Below, in pieces: positions 1 to 10,202 of a stretch of DNA of 64,000 nucleotides. The notes under the pieces were generated by a model that did not search any database, was not told the DNA's origin, and was given only the letters and a program-made list of their open reading frames with translations. A program made the position numbers and the translations under genes. The first letter of the stretch is position 1, and every line of letters starts with the position of its first letter. Location: assembly GCF_025574485.1 (NCBI RefSeq), contig NZ_JAOBPO010000007.1, forward strand, positions 45,357 through 109,356, read 5' to 3'. This DNA comes from Kordiimonas aquimaris (GTDB taxonomy: Bacteria; Pseudomonadota; Alphaproteobacteria; Sphingomonadales; Kordiimonadaceae).

Positions 1-141
1 CTGTCAGTTCTCATGTTTCTAGCATGCAATTGTTTAAAAATAAGTCGTAAATAAGTTTAGTAATAATATTTCAAAAATAACGCGTAAAACTACCTAAAAA
101 TTATCGACTTTGGGAATTCATATAGCTAAAGTCTCGCTAAA

Positions 142-155
142 CTGACTACGGTCAG
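142..155. promoter_or_regulatory. Inverted repeat upstream of ilvD
   Basis: CTGAC, a 4-base centre TACG, then GTCAG form a perfect 5-bp inverted repeat about 35 bases before the ilvD start. It lies where an operator or a small leader hairpin could act. No clear -35/-10 pair is visible beside it, so the role is a guess. The rest of positions 1-189 is AT-rich with nothing I can name. Confidence 0.25.
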
Positions 156-189
156 GCAAGTGGTTTGTAAGATTTGAACGGAGCGTAAA

Positions 190-2040
190 ATGGGTCACTA
201 TCGATCGCGCACATCAACACACGGTCGTAACATGGCAGGTGCTCGTGCCCTTTGGCGGGCAACGGGCATGCAAGATGATGATTTTGAAAAACCTATCATT
301 GCAGTAGCAAACAGTTTTACCCAGTTTGTGCCCGGGCATGTTCATTTAAAAGACATGGGTCAGCTTGTTGCCCGCGAAATCGAGGCCGCAGGTGGTGTTG
401 CAAAAGAGTTTAATACCATTGCCGTAGATGACGGTATCGCAATGGGACATGATGGTATGCTCTATAGCTTGCCTAGCCGTGAAATTATTGCAGATAGCGT
501 AGAATATATGGCTAATGCACACTGTGCGGATGCATTGGTTTGTATCTCGAATTGCGACAAAATCACGCCTGGTATGTTAATGGCTGCGATGCGTCTCAAT
601 ATTCCAGCGGTTTTTGTGTCCGGAGGCCCAATGGAGGCTGGCGAAGATGACTATGATGGCACTGAACGCAAACTGGATCTTGTAGATGCCATGGTCGATG
701 CTGCCAATCCGGATATCTCTGACGAAGACGTTGCGCGCATAGAGAAAGCGGCGTGTCCTACTTGCGGGTCCTGTAGCGGGATGTTTACGGCCAATAGCAT
801 GAACTGCTTGATGGAAGCGCTTGGTTTGGCTTTACCAGGCAATGGTACTGTTCTGGCAACGCATGCTGATAGGCGGTCTTTGTTCTTAACGGCTGCACGG
901 TTGATAGTGGATATTACAAAACAACATTATAAGAATGATGATAACTCAGTCTTGCCGCGCTCTGTTGCAGATTTTAAAGCATTTGAAAATGCGATGACAC
1001 TTGATATCGCAATGGGGGGGTCCACGAACACGGTTCTGCATTTGTTAGCTGCCGCACGTGAAGGGCAGGTCGACTTTTCAATTTCGGATATTGATCGTCT
1101 GTCGCGCAGGGTACCAAATTTGTGCAAAGTTGCGCCCGCAACACCTGACTATCATATTCAAGATGTACACCGTGCAGGTGGGATATTTGGCATATTGGGC
1201 GAGCTAAACAGGGCCGGACTGTTGAACGGCGAATGTAGCACAATACACACGCCTTCAATGAGTGAGGCTACTCAAAGGTATGACGTTAAAATAAGTAATG
1301 ACAAAGAGTTACAGCATTTTTTTAAAGCAGCACCTGGTGGTGTGAGAACGCAAACCGCTTTTAGTCAAAGTCGTCGCTTTAAGGATTTGGACCTGAACCG
1401 TGAAAGTGGATGCATTCGTAGTAAATCAAATGCATATAGCCAAGATGGTGGCTTAGCGGTGTTGTTTGGTAACATTGCCGAAGAAGGGTGCATCGTCAAA
1501 ACTGCAGGCGTAGACGAAAGTATATTGAAATTTTCAGGACGCGCCCGTGTGTTTGAAAGTCAAGATGCTGCCGTGGCTGCTATTCTTGGTAAAGACATCG
1601 CGGCAGGTGATGTTGTACTCATAAGGTATGAAGGCCCTAAAGGCGGACCGGGGATGCAGGAAATGCTATATCCTACCAGCTACCTAAAATCTATGGGGTT
1701 AGGCGCTGAGTGCGCACTGTTCACTGACGGGCGTTTTTCTGGCGGAACAAGCGGACTTTCAATTGGACACGCAAGCCCGGAAGCAGCTGAAGGCGGCGCT
1801 ATTGGTCTGGTAGAAGAAGGGGATATGATTGATATCAATATTCCTGAGCGCAGTATCAACGTGCGAGTTAGCGGCGAAATTTTGGCCGCCCGGCGTTTAG
1901 CTATGGATACTTTAGGTACAGGTGGCTGGAAACCGGCTGCGCCTCGTGCGCGCAAAATCACAGCAGCGCTTAAGGCATATGCCGCGCTCACGACCTCAGC
2001 CAGTAAAGGGGCGGTGCGCGATGTGTCGCAAGTGGAATAA
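190..2040 (+). CDS. ilvD: Dihydroxy-acid dehydratase
   Basis: This cytoplasmic Fe-S enzyme removes water from 2,3-dihydroxy-3-methylbutanoate or -pentanoate, the penultimate step of valine and isoleucine synthesis. The 616-residue length is that of the E. coli type IlvD. Visible family features are the N-terminal [20 protein letters not shown] segment, the cysteine motif CISNCDK near residue 120 and the cluster-binding [11 protein letters not shown] near residue 195, plus the C-terminal [14 protein letters not shown] substrate-site motif near 515. The 6-phosphogluconate dehydratase Edd is the main alternative, but the N-terminal motif fits IlvD. The ATG follows GGAGCG closely. It appears monocistronic, with a change of gene type on the downstream side. 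Confidence 0.97.
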   Translation: MGHYRSRTSTHGRNMAGARALWRATGMQDDDFEKPIIAVANSFTQFVPGHVHLKDMGQLVAREIEAAGGVAKEFNTIAVDDGIAMGHDGMLYSLPSREIIADSVEYMANAHCADALVCISNCDKITPGMLMAAMRLNIPAVFVSGGPMEAGEDDYDGTERKLDLVDAMVDAANPDISDEDVARIEKAACPTCGSCSGMFTANSMNCLMEALGLALPGNGTVLATHADRRSLFLTAARLIVDITKQHYKNDDNSVLPRSVADFKAFENAMTLDIAMGGSTNTVLHLLAAAREGQVDFSISDIDRLSRRVPNLCKVAPATPDYHIQDVHRAGGIFGILGELNRAGLLNGECSTIHTPSMSEATQRYDVKISNDKELQHFFKAAPGGVRTQTAFSQSRRFKDLDLNRESGCIRSKSNAYSQDGGLAVLFGNIAEEGCIVKTAGVDESILKFSGRARVFESQDAAVAAILGKDIAAGDVVLIRYEGPKGGPGMQEMLYPTSYLKSMGLGAECALFTDGRFSGGTSGLSIGHASPEAAEGGAIGLVEEGDMIDINIPERSINVRVSGEILAARRLAMDTLGTGGWKPAAPRARKITAALKAYAALTTSASKGAVRDVSQVE

Positions 2041-2134
2041 CGCCTCATTGTAAAGTTGATCGTCATAAACGCTGTTAATACTTGCATTATATACAAGCAT
2101 GAGTAGCGTTATGCTTCAATTTAAGGGGGCATAT

Positions 2135-2970
2135 ATGCAAAAAAAATTTCCGACAATGGCTGTATTTAAAGAAGCAGCTAATTTACCATTGCAGAATATT
2201 GGCAGTGTTTTTACATCATTGCTTGTCTTCATTGTGGCGAGTATTGCTGCGATAATCATTGCTTTTATACTTGTATTGCTCTCTGGCTTTGATGTAGCGA
2301 ACGCTGAAGTTTTGCTTCAAAGCGTTCAAAATGGCCAACTTGACGGCATTGGCGGTATCGCATTCGCATCTTTAGTTGCATTGATCATTTTTCTTGGCGC
2401 GACGTCACATGTTTTTAATTATTGGGTCAATCTTTCTGCATTTGGACCTAGCGGCGCTAGTTGGTCATTTGCGGATGGGCGTTTCAAAGCCATGGCGATT
2501 AATTCACTCAAATTACTATTAATCGGCATTCTAATCACGCTCGTTGGTATTTAGTAACATTGGTATTGAGCGCTTTGGGGCTAACTCCCGGTTTTGTTGA
2601 GCAAGCAACTAATCCAGACGCCGTAGCTCAATATAGAAACGGCCTTGCAGGTAGTATAATCATAACGGTTTCATATTGTTTTATCTATTCGATGTTTTCT
2701 GCAAACCTTACATACACTGCATTACAGTCTTCAACAGAAGGGATGGAAAACCCGTATGTCACCGACTTTGGTGTCGTTTTGATAATGCTTTACGCGGTGT
2801 TTGTTATTCCATCGGCAATTGCCGCATTTAGCGACATCGCAGTTCTATTCTGGGTCGTTCAATTTGTAGTAGGGTTTTATATTACCTTCGCTATTCCAGC
2901 CGCGCATGGTGTTCGGTATCGTTTTTGTACTGCACAAGTTGACGAGGCTTCTGTGGATACTAATGAGTAA
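2135..2970 (+). pseudogene. YIP1-family-like membrane protein, frameshifted
   Basis: Two adjacent reading frames look like the halves of one multi-spanning membrane protein of about 277 residues. The first half opens at ATG 2135 behind a strong AAGGGGG site (2123-2129) and stops at TAG 2552-2554. The second half continues in the -1 frame from about 2551 to 2970 and has no convincing start of its own. Adding one T to the short T run at 2550-2552 restores an unbroken hydrophobic sequence (GILVTLVLSALGL). Several hydrophobic helices are visible in each half, and the layout resembles YIP1-domain proteins. The break is either a recent inactivation or a sequencing error. The family call is moderate. 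Confidence 0.6.
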
Positions 2971-3024
2971 CGGATTTATGTAGGCGGCGGTTTGATAAAC
3001 TGTTGTTTAAAGTTTTAGGAAAAG

Positions 3025-3050
3025 CCGAACGTTTTGTTCGGTTTTTTTTT
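3025..3050 (+). terminator. Rho-independent terminator after the YIP1-like gene
   Basis: A 6-bp stem CCGAAC/GTTCGG (3025-3030 and 3036-3041) with a 5-base loop is followed directly by nine Ts (3042-3050). This is a textbook intrinsic terminator on the plus strand. Confidence 0.85.
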
Positions 3051-3095
3051 ACGCGCGAAAGGTAAAAGGGTGGCATTCAAATATAGGTGCTGACC

Positions 3096-3683
3096 ATGAA
3101 ATTTACCGCGATAATGATATTGATTGTTACTTTGGTGAGTGAACCTGCTCAAACTCAAGATATTTCCATGTCACATATTATTGGGGAAACGCCATACGAA
3201 AGTCCCAGCTGTACCAGTACTGACCACCATGAGATGGATTTTATGCATGGTATCTGGGACATGAAGGTTCTGGTTGATGAACGATGGGTTGAGGGTGGTT
3301 TCTCTGTGCACCGTTCTGCACTCGGGGGGTGTGCTTCACTTGAATTCGTTTCGTATGAAAACTGGGGAGAGATATTTGCTCCCCTGACAGGTCGAAATGG
3401 TTTAGCTGAAATTACTGTAAGTACCTATGATACCAAGGAGAAAAACTGGCGGCAAGTATGGGTGGACGACACAGGCACTGTTGTTACCAGTTTTCGGGGC
3501 AAAAGATTTGCAGACAGTATGCGTTTTGTAGGGCATGCCCCTCATGATAACGGTTCTGAGCTGCAACGCATGATATGGAAAATCACCGGTGATGGTTTAC
3601 GCGAAATGACACTTGATCAATCAACAGATGGCGGTCAGGAATGGACACGTATGGCAACGGTTCAGATGGTGTTGCGCCAATGA
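3096..3683 (+). CDS. Exported protein of unknown function, DUF1579-like
   Basis: About 195 residues. The N-terminus (MKFTAIMILIVTLVSEPAQTQ) is a cleavable signal peptide, so the protein should be periplasmic or secreted. The mature part begins with a HEMDFMHGIWDMKV segment and is rich in aromatic beta-strand-like stretches, which recalls DUF1579/lipocalin-like domains, but I do not recognise it firmly. ATG 3096 is preferred over the upstream in-frame GTG 3087 because AGGTG (3085-3089) sits 6 bases before it and the signal peptide then starts with MK. It stands alone between a terminator and the convergent xthA. No function can be assigned. Confidence 0.75.
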   Translation: MKFTAIMILIVTLVSEPAQTQDISMSHIIGETPYESPSCTSTDHHEMDFMHGIWDMKVLVDERWVEGGFSVHRSALGGCASLEFVSYENWGEIFAPLTGRNGLAEITVSTYDTKEKNWRQVWVDDTGTVVTSFRGKRFADSMRFVGHAPHDNGSELQRMIWKITGDGLREMTLDQSTDGGQEWTRMATVQMVLRQ

Positions 3684-3817
3684 CGTTGGATACCTGATTG
3701 AATTTCATGGCGCTGCTCACACTGATGCAACAAGCAACACAAGCCTTGATGAGTATAGCACACCAAGCTTTGATGGCTTAATCTGCTGTAAATTGCATAG
3801 ATGAAGTTTATCGCTTG

Positions 3818-4603
3818 CTAAATGTCTAATGTAATCCATACCGGCGTATGATCACTGGATTTTTCCTTACCACGCGGAATACGGTCCACATCGCAATCTA
3901 GCAAGATATCCGCTGCTTGCGGTGAAAGTAAAAGGTGGTCGATGCGGATACCGTGGTCTTTGGGCCATGCCCCGCGCTGAAAATCCCAATAACTGTATGC
4001 TGCACCTTCAGGTTTTATTTGGCGAAGAGCGTCTGTGTAACCCAGGTTGATTATTGCCCTTAACCAGCCGCGGCTTTCGGGTTGAGTAAGTGCGTCGTCC
4101 ACCCAGGCAGGTGGATTGTGACAGTCTATATCTTCTGGAATGACGTTGTAGTCGCCAGCAAGCACGGTTGGCAGTTCACTATTTCGCAGCCGTGCTGCAT
4201 GGGCAGTCAAGCGTTCCATCCATGCCAACTTGTAGTCAAATTTAGGCCCTGGGCGCGGATTGCCATTCGGTAGATAAATTGACGCAATACGCACGCCCTT
4301 GATTGTGGCCTCGATATAACGCGCTTGTTCATCAGTATCTTCATTGCTTCCATCGACAGATGGCAGGCGACGCATAACATCAGTAATAGGGTGGCGCGAT
4401 AACAGAGCAACGCCGTTGAATGATTTTTGGCCATGTGTTTCCAGATGCCAGCCACGTTCTTCAAACTCCAGGCGAGGGAAGTTTTCATCAACGCTTTTTA
4501 TTTCCTGCAAGCAGGCAACATCAGGCTCAAATTCATCAAGCCATTCTAACAATCGCGGTAAACGTGCCTTGATTCCATTGATATTGAAGGTCGCAATTTT
4601 CAC
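3818..4603 (-). CDS. xthA: Exodeoxyribonuclease III
   Basis: A 261-residue Mg-dependent AP endonuclease and 3'-5' exonuclease for base-excision repair. All conserved blocks of the EEP fold are visible in order: FNINGIKARLPRL at the N-terminus, CLQEIK (the metal-binding Glu), NGVALLSR, SIYLPNGNP, AGDYNVIPEDID, WDFQRGAWPKDHGIRIDHLL and the terminal SSDHTPV. Length and motifs match the XthA subfamily, not the eukaryote-like APE type. It reads leftward and converges with the gene ending at 3683. erpA lies upstream on the same strand with about 95 bases between them. Confidence 0.96.
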   Translation of the reverse strand: MKIATFNINGIKARLPRLLEWLDEFEPDVACLQEIKSVDENFPRLEFEERGWHLETHGQKSFNGVALLSRHPITDVMRRLPSVDGSNEDTDEQARYIEATIKGVRIASIYLPNGNPRPGPKFDYKLAWMERLTAHAARLRNSELPTVLAGDYNVIPEDIDCHNPPAWVDDALTQPESRGWLRAIINLGYTDALRQIKPEGAAYSYWDFQRGAWPKDHGIRIDHLLLSPQAADILLDCDVDRIPRGKEKSSDHTPVWITLDI

Positions 4604-4697
4604 AATACTGCCTTTGGATTGCCGATGATGAACGAGATTTTAGGCAACAATAGATTTGATTGCCATATTGTCCAGCGGAATGTGGTTTGCAAATCAG

Positions 4698-5078
4698 CTA
4701 TATGGCGAAGGATGAACCACACCCGCAAGATGAACTTGCATTGGGGTTTACAACTTGAAAGGACGCACCAACAAGATCTTCAACATAATCAACTTCCGAG
4801 CCTGTCAGATACAACAGCGACATCGAATCAACCAACATCGTTACGCCGTTTTTTGTGACGACGATATCATCTGGTTTTTGAGCGTCTTCAAAGCCAAAGC
4901 CATATTGAAAACCGCTGCAACCACCACCGGAAACAGAAAGGCGTAATTTTAGTTCAGGATTACCTTGTTGCTCAATTAAGTTTGCCACACGTGCAGCTGC
5001 TCGTGCGCTTAATCCAACCGGAGCAGGGCGCTCGGAAGGCTTGGCATCAGTTACAGCAGTTTTTGTAGCATCATTCAT
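4698..5078 (-). CDS. erpA: Iron-sulfur cluster insertion protein (A-type carrier)
   Basis: An A-type Fe-S carrier that receives clusters from the assembly scaffold and hands them to apo-enzymes in the cytoplasm. The three cluster cysteines are visible: [11 protein letters not shown] and, at the C-terminus, the SSCGCGSSF motif. The ATG at 5078 ([11 protein letters not shown]) gives 126 residues. A 19-residue longer in-frame form from 5135 is unlikely because it adds a segment not typical of the family. ErpA, IscA and SufA are hard to separate by eye; the ErpA name is based on the overall pattern and the absence of isc/suf neighbours. It is divergent from dgt. Confidence 0.9.
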   Translation of the reverse strand: MNDATKTAVTDAKPSERPAPVGLSARAAARVANLIEQQGNPELKLRLSVSGGGCSGFQYGFGFEDAQKPDDIVVTKNGVTMLVDSMSLLYLTGSEVDYVEDLVGASFQVVNPNASSSCGCGSSFAI

Positions 5079-5335
5079 TTGTTTCACTCGGTAAGCTGTC
5101 AAATATGACCTTATATTTAGGTGTTCACCAGTCAAAGGTCAAACCCCTGTGCGCAGTTAATTCATCTAAGGCATCAATATTCTAAATAATTGTCAGTTAA
5201 GACCGAAAAAAATTGCCCTGCAACGAGCTCGCATATAGTGTGCGTTCATACAGATTTTTGCGGCTTACATTGCGCGGAATATTTACGCGAATTTGGTGTA
5301 GTTTGCCGGGGCATTTTAACGATCAGGAGATCAAT

Positions 5336-6547
5336 ATGACAAACACTCTGCCACACTATGAGGAAATACTTGCGCCGTATGCCTGTAAACCCTCGTTGAG
5401 CAGTGGCCGATTGTTTTCTGAGCCGGAACAGCCATCACGCAGTTGCTATCAGCGTGATCGTGACAGAGTGATCCATTCATCTAGCTTTAGACGCTTAAAG
5501 CACAAGACGCAGGTTTTTGTGTATCATGAAGGCGATCATTTCCGCACAAGGCTAACGCATTCACTTGAAGTGTCACAAATTGCACGCTCTATCTGTCGTT
5601 CAATGCACCTCAATGAAGATTTAGGCGAGACACTGGCACTAGCGCACGACCTCGGGCATCCGCCATTTGGTCACATAGGTGAAAGTGTATTGAATGAATG
5701 CATGGCTAATTACGAAGGATTTGATCACAATGCGCAATCGCTGCGTATTTTAACGCGCCTGGAAAGCCGCTATGCATCATTTAAAGGCCTAAATCTTACA
5801 TGGGAAACTCTTGAAGGTTTGGCCAAGCATAATGGGCCGCTTGTTGATACAGCAATTGACCATGAAAACCCGCCGGCTCATTTGTCATTTGGTTTTCGTG
5901 ATTACTCGCCCGAACAGGATTTGAAATTACATACATACGCTAGCGCTGAGGCACAAATAGCAGCATTGGCAGATGATATTGCTTACTCGAGCCATGATCT
6001 TGATGATGGTTTAAGGGCAGGGCTGTTTGAGTTGGACGAATTGAAGAAAATCCCTGTTGTAGCACAGCTGATTGATGAGGTTTTGCTGACATATCCCGGT
6101 GCAAGCAAGGATGTACTGATTCATGAGTTGGTGCGCCGCATGATCAATCGTCTTGTTGCGGACTTGATGGTTGAAAGTGGGCGCCGACTGAAGGAACTTG
6201 CGCCTGAGCACCCTGATGATATTCGCAATGCTGGTGCACCAATTATTGCTTTTGGGCGGAATATGTCGACTGCGGTTAGCGAGCTAAAAGAGTTTTTACA
6301 TGGGCGTATGTACCGACACTATTTGGTTAACCGAATGGGTAGCAAAGCGCGCCGGGTTGTTACTGATCTGTTTGAGTTATATATTTCTGAGCCTGGTTGT
6401 CTGCCTACAGACTGGAGCGAAAAGGCGCCAGAACCAAACACTGCTGAAACAGCGCGTGTTGTAGCTGATTTTATTGCTGGCATGACTGACCGTTTTGCGT
6501 TTAGAGAACATGCTAAATTATTTGATCTGTCGAAGGTTTCGCTGTAA
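5336..6547 (+). CDS. dgt: dGTP triphosphohydrolase-like protein (HD domain)
   Basis: About 403 residues. The enzyme hydrolyses dNTPs to deoxynucleoside and triphosphate, controlling nucleotide pools. The HD-domain metal ligands are visible: FRRLKHKTQVF, the first His in THSLEVSQIARSI and the HD pair in LAHDLGHPPFGHIGE, then DDIAYSSHDLDDG further on. ATG 5336 is chosen because AGGAG lies 6-10 bases upstream and the protein then begins like other type-2 dGTPase-like proteins; an upstream in-frame extension to 5213 is not credible. It leads directly into argS, a pairing common in alphaproteobacteria. Confidence 0.93.
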   Translation: MTNTLPHYEEILAPYACKPSLSSGRLFSEPEQPSRSCYQRDRDRVIHSSSFRRLKHKTQVFVYHEGDHFRTRLTHSLEVSQIARSICRSMHLNEDLGETLALAHDLGHPPFGHIGESVLNECMANYEGFDHNAQSLRILTRLESRYASFKGLNLTWETLEGLAKHNGPLVDTAIDHENPPAHLSFGFRDYSPEQDLKLHTYASAEAQIAALADDIAYSSHDLDDGLRAGLFELDELKKIPVVAQLIDEVLLTYPGASKDVLIHELVRRMINRLVADLMVESGRRLKELAPEHPDDIRNAGAPIIAFGRNMSTAVSELKEFLHGRMYRHYLVNRMGSKARRVVTDLFELYISEPGCLPTDWSEKAPEPNTAETARVVADFIAGMTDRFAFREHAKLFDLSKVSL

Positions 6548-6578
6548 GGCGCAGCTAACTGACCAGAAAGACTATAAA

Positions 6579-8333
6579 ATGAATATATTTACCCTTTTCA
6601 GGGATGTGGTTGTTGAAGCGCTCAACAATCTATCCAAGACAGGCGCACTGCCATCTGATCTTGAGTATAAAAATTTAACTGTAGAACCACCTCGCGACGC
6701 AAGTCACGGTGATTTAGCAACAAATGCAGCGATGGTTCTGGCCAAGCAAGCACGCCAAAACCCACGTGCGGTTGCAGAGATGCTGGCGCCGCAATTGGAA
6801 AAACATGCAGATATTGAATCTGTAGATGTAGCGGGGCCAGGTTTTATTAACATGCGCGTTGCGGCTAGTTTCTGGCAACAGCAAGTAAGCACAATCCTGT
6901 CCTCGGGAACGGATTACGGCGCAAGCGATATGGGCGGTAACGAAAAGATTAACGTTGAGTATGTTTCCGTTAATCCAACTGGCCCGCTACATGTAGGTCA
7001 TGTAAGGGGAGCTGTTTTTGGTGATGCACTCTCTAACTTGCTGATCAAGGCTGGTTTTGATGTGACAAGGGAATATGTGATTAACGATGCAGGCGGCCAG
7101 ATTGACGTTTTGGCGCGGTCTGCTTATTTGCGTTATTGTGAGGCGCATGGCCGTGATGTTGGCGAAATTCCTGAAGGCCTTTATCCTGGGGACTATCTGG
7201 TTCCAGTTGGTGTCACACTCAAGGAAAAGTACGGCGATCAATGGCTAGATGCTGATGAAAGTGTCTGGTTAGAACAAATCCGCCTTGATGCTACGGCAGC
7301 CATGATGGAATTGATACGTGCTGATCTGAAAACACTCGGTGTGGTTCAAGATGTTTATTTTTCCGAATTATCGCTGCATAAGGATGGTCGCATTCAAGAC
7401 GCGATCGCGGATTTACGTAGTAAAGGCCATATCTATGAGGGTGTTTTAGAGCCACCGAAAGGGCAAAAGACCGATGATTGGGAGCCGCGTGAGCAAACAC
7501 TGTTTCGTGCTACAGCATTTGGTGATGATGTAGACAGAGCGCTACAGAAATCAAACGGTGACTATACTTATTTTGCGGCTGATATTGCTTACCATTACGA
7601 TAAATACAAACGTGGATTCCATTCAATGATTGATGTCTGGGGTGCCGATCATGGTGGTTACGTTAAACGAATGCAGTCCGCTGTTAAGGCACTTGCTGAT
7701 GATGGTAATTTAGATGTCAAAATCTGCCAATTGGTTAGGCTCTTTCGTGACGGTGAACCGTTTAAAATGTCTAAACGAGCTGGAAATTTCATTACGCTTC
7801 GCGATGTCGTTGAAGAAGTTGGCCGTGATGTAACGCGGTTTATAATGCTGACGCGTAAGAATGATGCGCCGCTGGATTTTGATTTTAAGAAAGTGACAGA
7901 ACAGTCCAAAGATAACCCTGTGTTTTATGTGCAGTATGCGCATGCTCGCATTTGTTCTGTTCTTAAAAACCGAACGCCAGAAGCTTTTCCTGATATGAAG
8001 ACAGACGATAGCACTCTTGCAAGTGTTGCTTTGGATGGTTTGACGGATGAAAGTGAAATTTCACTTATAAAACAGTGCTGCGCTTTTCCGCGTATCATTG
8101 AAGCTGCAGCTGAGGCGCATGAGCCACACCGAATAGCTTTTTATCTTTACGATCTAGCATCAGAGTTTCATAGCCTTTGGAATAAAGGTAATGATAATAA
8201 AGGGTTACGCTTTATTGTTGATGATAATGCGGCGATAACACAAGCGCGGTTAGCAATGATCCGTAGCGTAGGTTTGGTAATTTCCAGCGGACTTGCTATT
8301 CTGGGTGTCAAACCGGTAGAGGAAATGCGTTAG
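6579..8333 (+). CDS. argS: Arginyl-tRNA synthetase
   Basis: A 584-residue class I synthetase that charges tRNA-Arg. The N-terminal additional domain is present (residues 1-110), followed by the HIGH-type motif PTGPLHVGHVRGAVFGD near residue 132 and the KMSKS-type motif in FKMSKRAGNFITL near residue 395. The C-terminal DALR anticodon-binding domain ends the protein. The ATG at 6579 (MNIFTLFRDVV) is preferred over an upstream in-frame start that would overlap dgt. The stop TAG abuts the ATG of the SPOR gene, which implies co-transcription. Confidence 0.97.
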   Translation: MNIFTLFRDVVVEALNNLSKTGALPSDLEYKNLTVEPPRDASHGDLATNAAMVLAKQARQNPRAVAEMLAPQLEKHADIESVDVAGPGFINMRVAASFWQQQVSTILSSGTDYGASDMGGNEKINVEYVSVNPTGPLHVGHVRGAVFGDALSNLLIKAGFDVTREYVINDAGGQIDVLARSAYLRYCEAHGRDVGEIPEGLYPGDYLVPVGVTLKEKYGDQWLDADESVWLEQIRLDATAAMMELIRADLKTLGVVQDVYFSELSLHKDGRIQDAIADLRSKGHIYEGVLEPPKGQKTDDWEPREQTLFRATAFGDDVDRALQKSNGDYTYFAADIAYHYDKYKRGFHSMIDVWGADHGGYVKRMQSAVKALADDGNLDVKICQLVRLFRDGEPFKMSKRAGNFITLRDVVEEVGRDVTRFIMLTRKNDAPLDFDFKKVTEQSKDNPVFYVQYAHARICSVLKNRTPEAFPDMKTDDSTLASVALDGLTDESEISLIKQCCAFPRIIEAAAEAHEPHRIAFYLYDLASEFHSLWNKGNDNKGLRFIVDDNAAITQARLAMIRSVGLVISSGLAILGVKPVEEMR

Positions 8334-9146
8334 ATGTCTGATAATCATGACAACAATAATGATGTGCCACCATGGCTACAGCCTGTTCCAGAAGCAGAAA
8401 ATGAAGCTGGGTTCTTCTCTGGCAAGAGAGGTACTATATTTGCCGCTGGTGCTGCTGTTGGCTTGGTTATTGTGTTTGTTGTTGCGATTGTACTTTTATA
8501 TGATGACGCACCGCGGCAAGCGCCGCGCGTTGTTACGGCTGACACGTCCCCAATAAAACAAAAGCCTACCGACCCGGGCGGTATGGAAGTTGAGCACCGC
8601 GATAAACGGGTATTTGATGTAGCAAACGGCAATGCTGCCTCAAGCCGTGTGGAACTTGGTGAGCAGCCGGAACAACCCGTTGATGAAATTCCTAATCTTC
8701 CAGAAGAACCTGTAAATACTATTGTGGCTCAAACCGCTGATAGAATTGGAGATTTGGCAGAAGCTGCAACTAATCAGACTACAGAAGTTGTCGCGGACGT
8801 GCCAAATGATGCGACTGTGAATGCCCCGACAGAACCTAAGCCAGAACCTGCTGAAGAGCAGCCTACACCAGAAGTGTTGCAGCCAACAGCAATTGCAGCT
8901 GATAAGTATCGCGTGCAACTAGGTGCTTATGGCTCAGAACAATCTGCAGCAACAGCATGGCGTACTGTGAGAGGTAAATTTTTAAATCAGCTCCGTGATT
9001 TGCAACCTCAATATGAAGCCGTTCAAACTGGTGACAGGACATTATATCGTCTGCGCGTTGGTCCACTTGAAACACGCACAGATGCTGATCAGGTTTGTAT
9101 TGCACTTAGAGCGCAGCAACAGGCCTGTATTGTTGTTAATCCATAA
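8334..9146 (+). CDS. SPOR-domain membrane protein
   Basis: A 270-residue cell-envelope protein. A short cytoplasmic tail is followed by one membrane segment (about residues 33-54, rich in A, V, I and L), then a long Pro/Glu-rich linker (about 60-190) and a C-terminal SPOR domain (about 193-268, starting YRVQLGAYGSEQSA). SPOR domains bind denuded glycan strands at the division septum, so a septal role is likely. It starts on the base after the argS stop and precedes nagZ, the usual alphaproteobacterial context. The exact division function is inferred from the domain. Confidence 0.88.
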   Translation: MSDNHDNNNDVPPWLQPVPEAENEAGFFSGKRGTIFAAGAAVGLVIVFVVAIVLLYDDAPRQAPRVVTADTSPIKQKPTDPGGMEVEHRDKRVFDVANGNAASSRVELGEQPEQPVDEIPNLPEEPVNTIVAQTADRIGDLAEAATNQTTEVVADVPNDATVNAPTEPKPEPAEEQPTPEVLQPTAIAADKYRVQLGAYGSEQSAATAWRTVRGKFLNQLRDLQPQYEAVQTGDRTLYRLRVGPLETRTDADQVCIALRAQQQACIVVNP

Positions 9147-9173
9147 TTCGGCATTTCAACTGAGAGTGCTAGT

Positions 9174-10193
9174 ATGAAACCAGTTATATTTGGTTGCTCA
9201 GGTCCTGTTCTAACCGATACAGAACGCGTGTTTTTTGAGGAACAGCAACCTGTTGGGTTCATTCTTTTTGCACGAAATATTCAAACACCACAGCAAGTGA
9301 AAACCTTAACAGCCGATTTGCGCTTATGCGTTAATCGATCGGATGTACTTATTCTGATTGATCAGGAAGGTGGCCGTGTACAGCGCATGACATCGCCTCA
9401 TTGGCGTAAATATCCACCGATGATGACATTTGGTTTAGCTGCAGCGCACGACGAAGCACTGGCGAGGCAAGCGTTAAATTTGAATTGCCGTCTGATAGCT
9501 GATGACCTGCGCAGGGTGGGGATCAATACCAATTGCTTACCACTACTTGATGTGCCGATAACTGACGCGGACCCTATTATTGGCGATCGCGCTTTTGGTC
9601 AATCGCCGCAAATTATAGCTGAATATGGGCAGCTGGTTATAGATACCTTTATGCAATCAGGTGTTTTACCGGTAATGAAGCATATTCCAGGACATGGCCG
9701 GGCAACAGTCGATAGTCATTTGGCTTTGCCAAGAGTGTCTGAGCCGCTAGATGTTCTTGAAAAAACTGATTTTGCACCGTTTAAGGCTGTTAGAAATTGC
9801 CCACTTGGTATGACTGCTCATGTTGTTTATCAATCGATTGATGATGTAAATACCGCAACACTGTCGGAAGATGTAATAAAGAATGTTATTCGAGAATACA
9901 TTGGATTTGATGGTTTGTTAATGACAGATGACCTTTCCATGAAAGCCCTTGAAGGCAGCCTTGACGATTTGGCTTCACGGTCACTTGCTGCTGGTTGCGA
10001 TATTGTGTTGCATTGTAATGGTGATATGGCAGAAATGACGGCTATATCTCATGCTTTAGATGGTATCTACGCTGAATACAGCAATACAATTGCAGAGCAT
10101 GTTGCTACGGTTGAGACTGTTAGTCATGATGACCGTCATGTGCTTGAAACTGAATATGATGCAGTAATGACACAACTAACTGCGCTGCAATAG
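9174..10193 (+). CDS. nagZ: Beta-N-acetylhexosaminidase
   Basis: A 339-residue family 3 glycosidase of the cytoplasm that removes GlcNAc from anhydro-muropeptides during peptidoglycan recycling. The family signature KHIPGHGRATVDSHLALP is near residue 167, including the His-Asp pair that acts in acid/base catalysis, and the nucleophile Asp lies in LLMTDDLSMKAL near residue 250. Length matches NagZ. The position after a SPOR protein and before scpA agrees with other alphaproteobacteria. Confidence 0.95.
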   Translation: MKPVIFGCSGPVLTDTERVFFEEQQPVGFILFARNIQTPQQVKTLTADLRLCVNRSDVLILIDQEGGRVQRMTSPHWRKYPPMMTFGLAAAHDEALARQALNLNCRLIADDLRRVGINTNCLPLLDVPITDADPIIGDRAFGQSPQIIAEYGQLVIDTFMQSGVLPVMKHIPGHGRATVDSHLALPRVSEPLDVLEKTDFAPFKAVRNCPLGMTAHVVYQSIDDVNTATLSEDVIKNVIREYIGFDGLLMTDDLSMKALEGSLDDLASRSLAAGCDIVLHCNGDMAEMTAISHALDGIYAEYSNTIAEHVATVETVSHDDRHVLETEYDAVMTQLTALQ

Positions 10194-10202
10194 GGACTTA
10201 CA

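Noticed and set aside
2545..2560. Programmed -1 frameshift in the YIP1-like gene
   Set aside because: There is no X-XXY-YYZ slippery heptamer or following stem at the break, so mutation or sequencing error is more likely.
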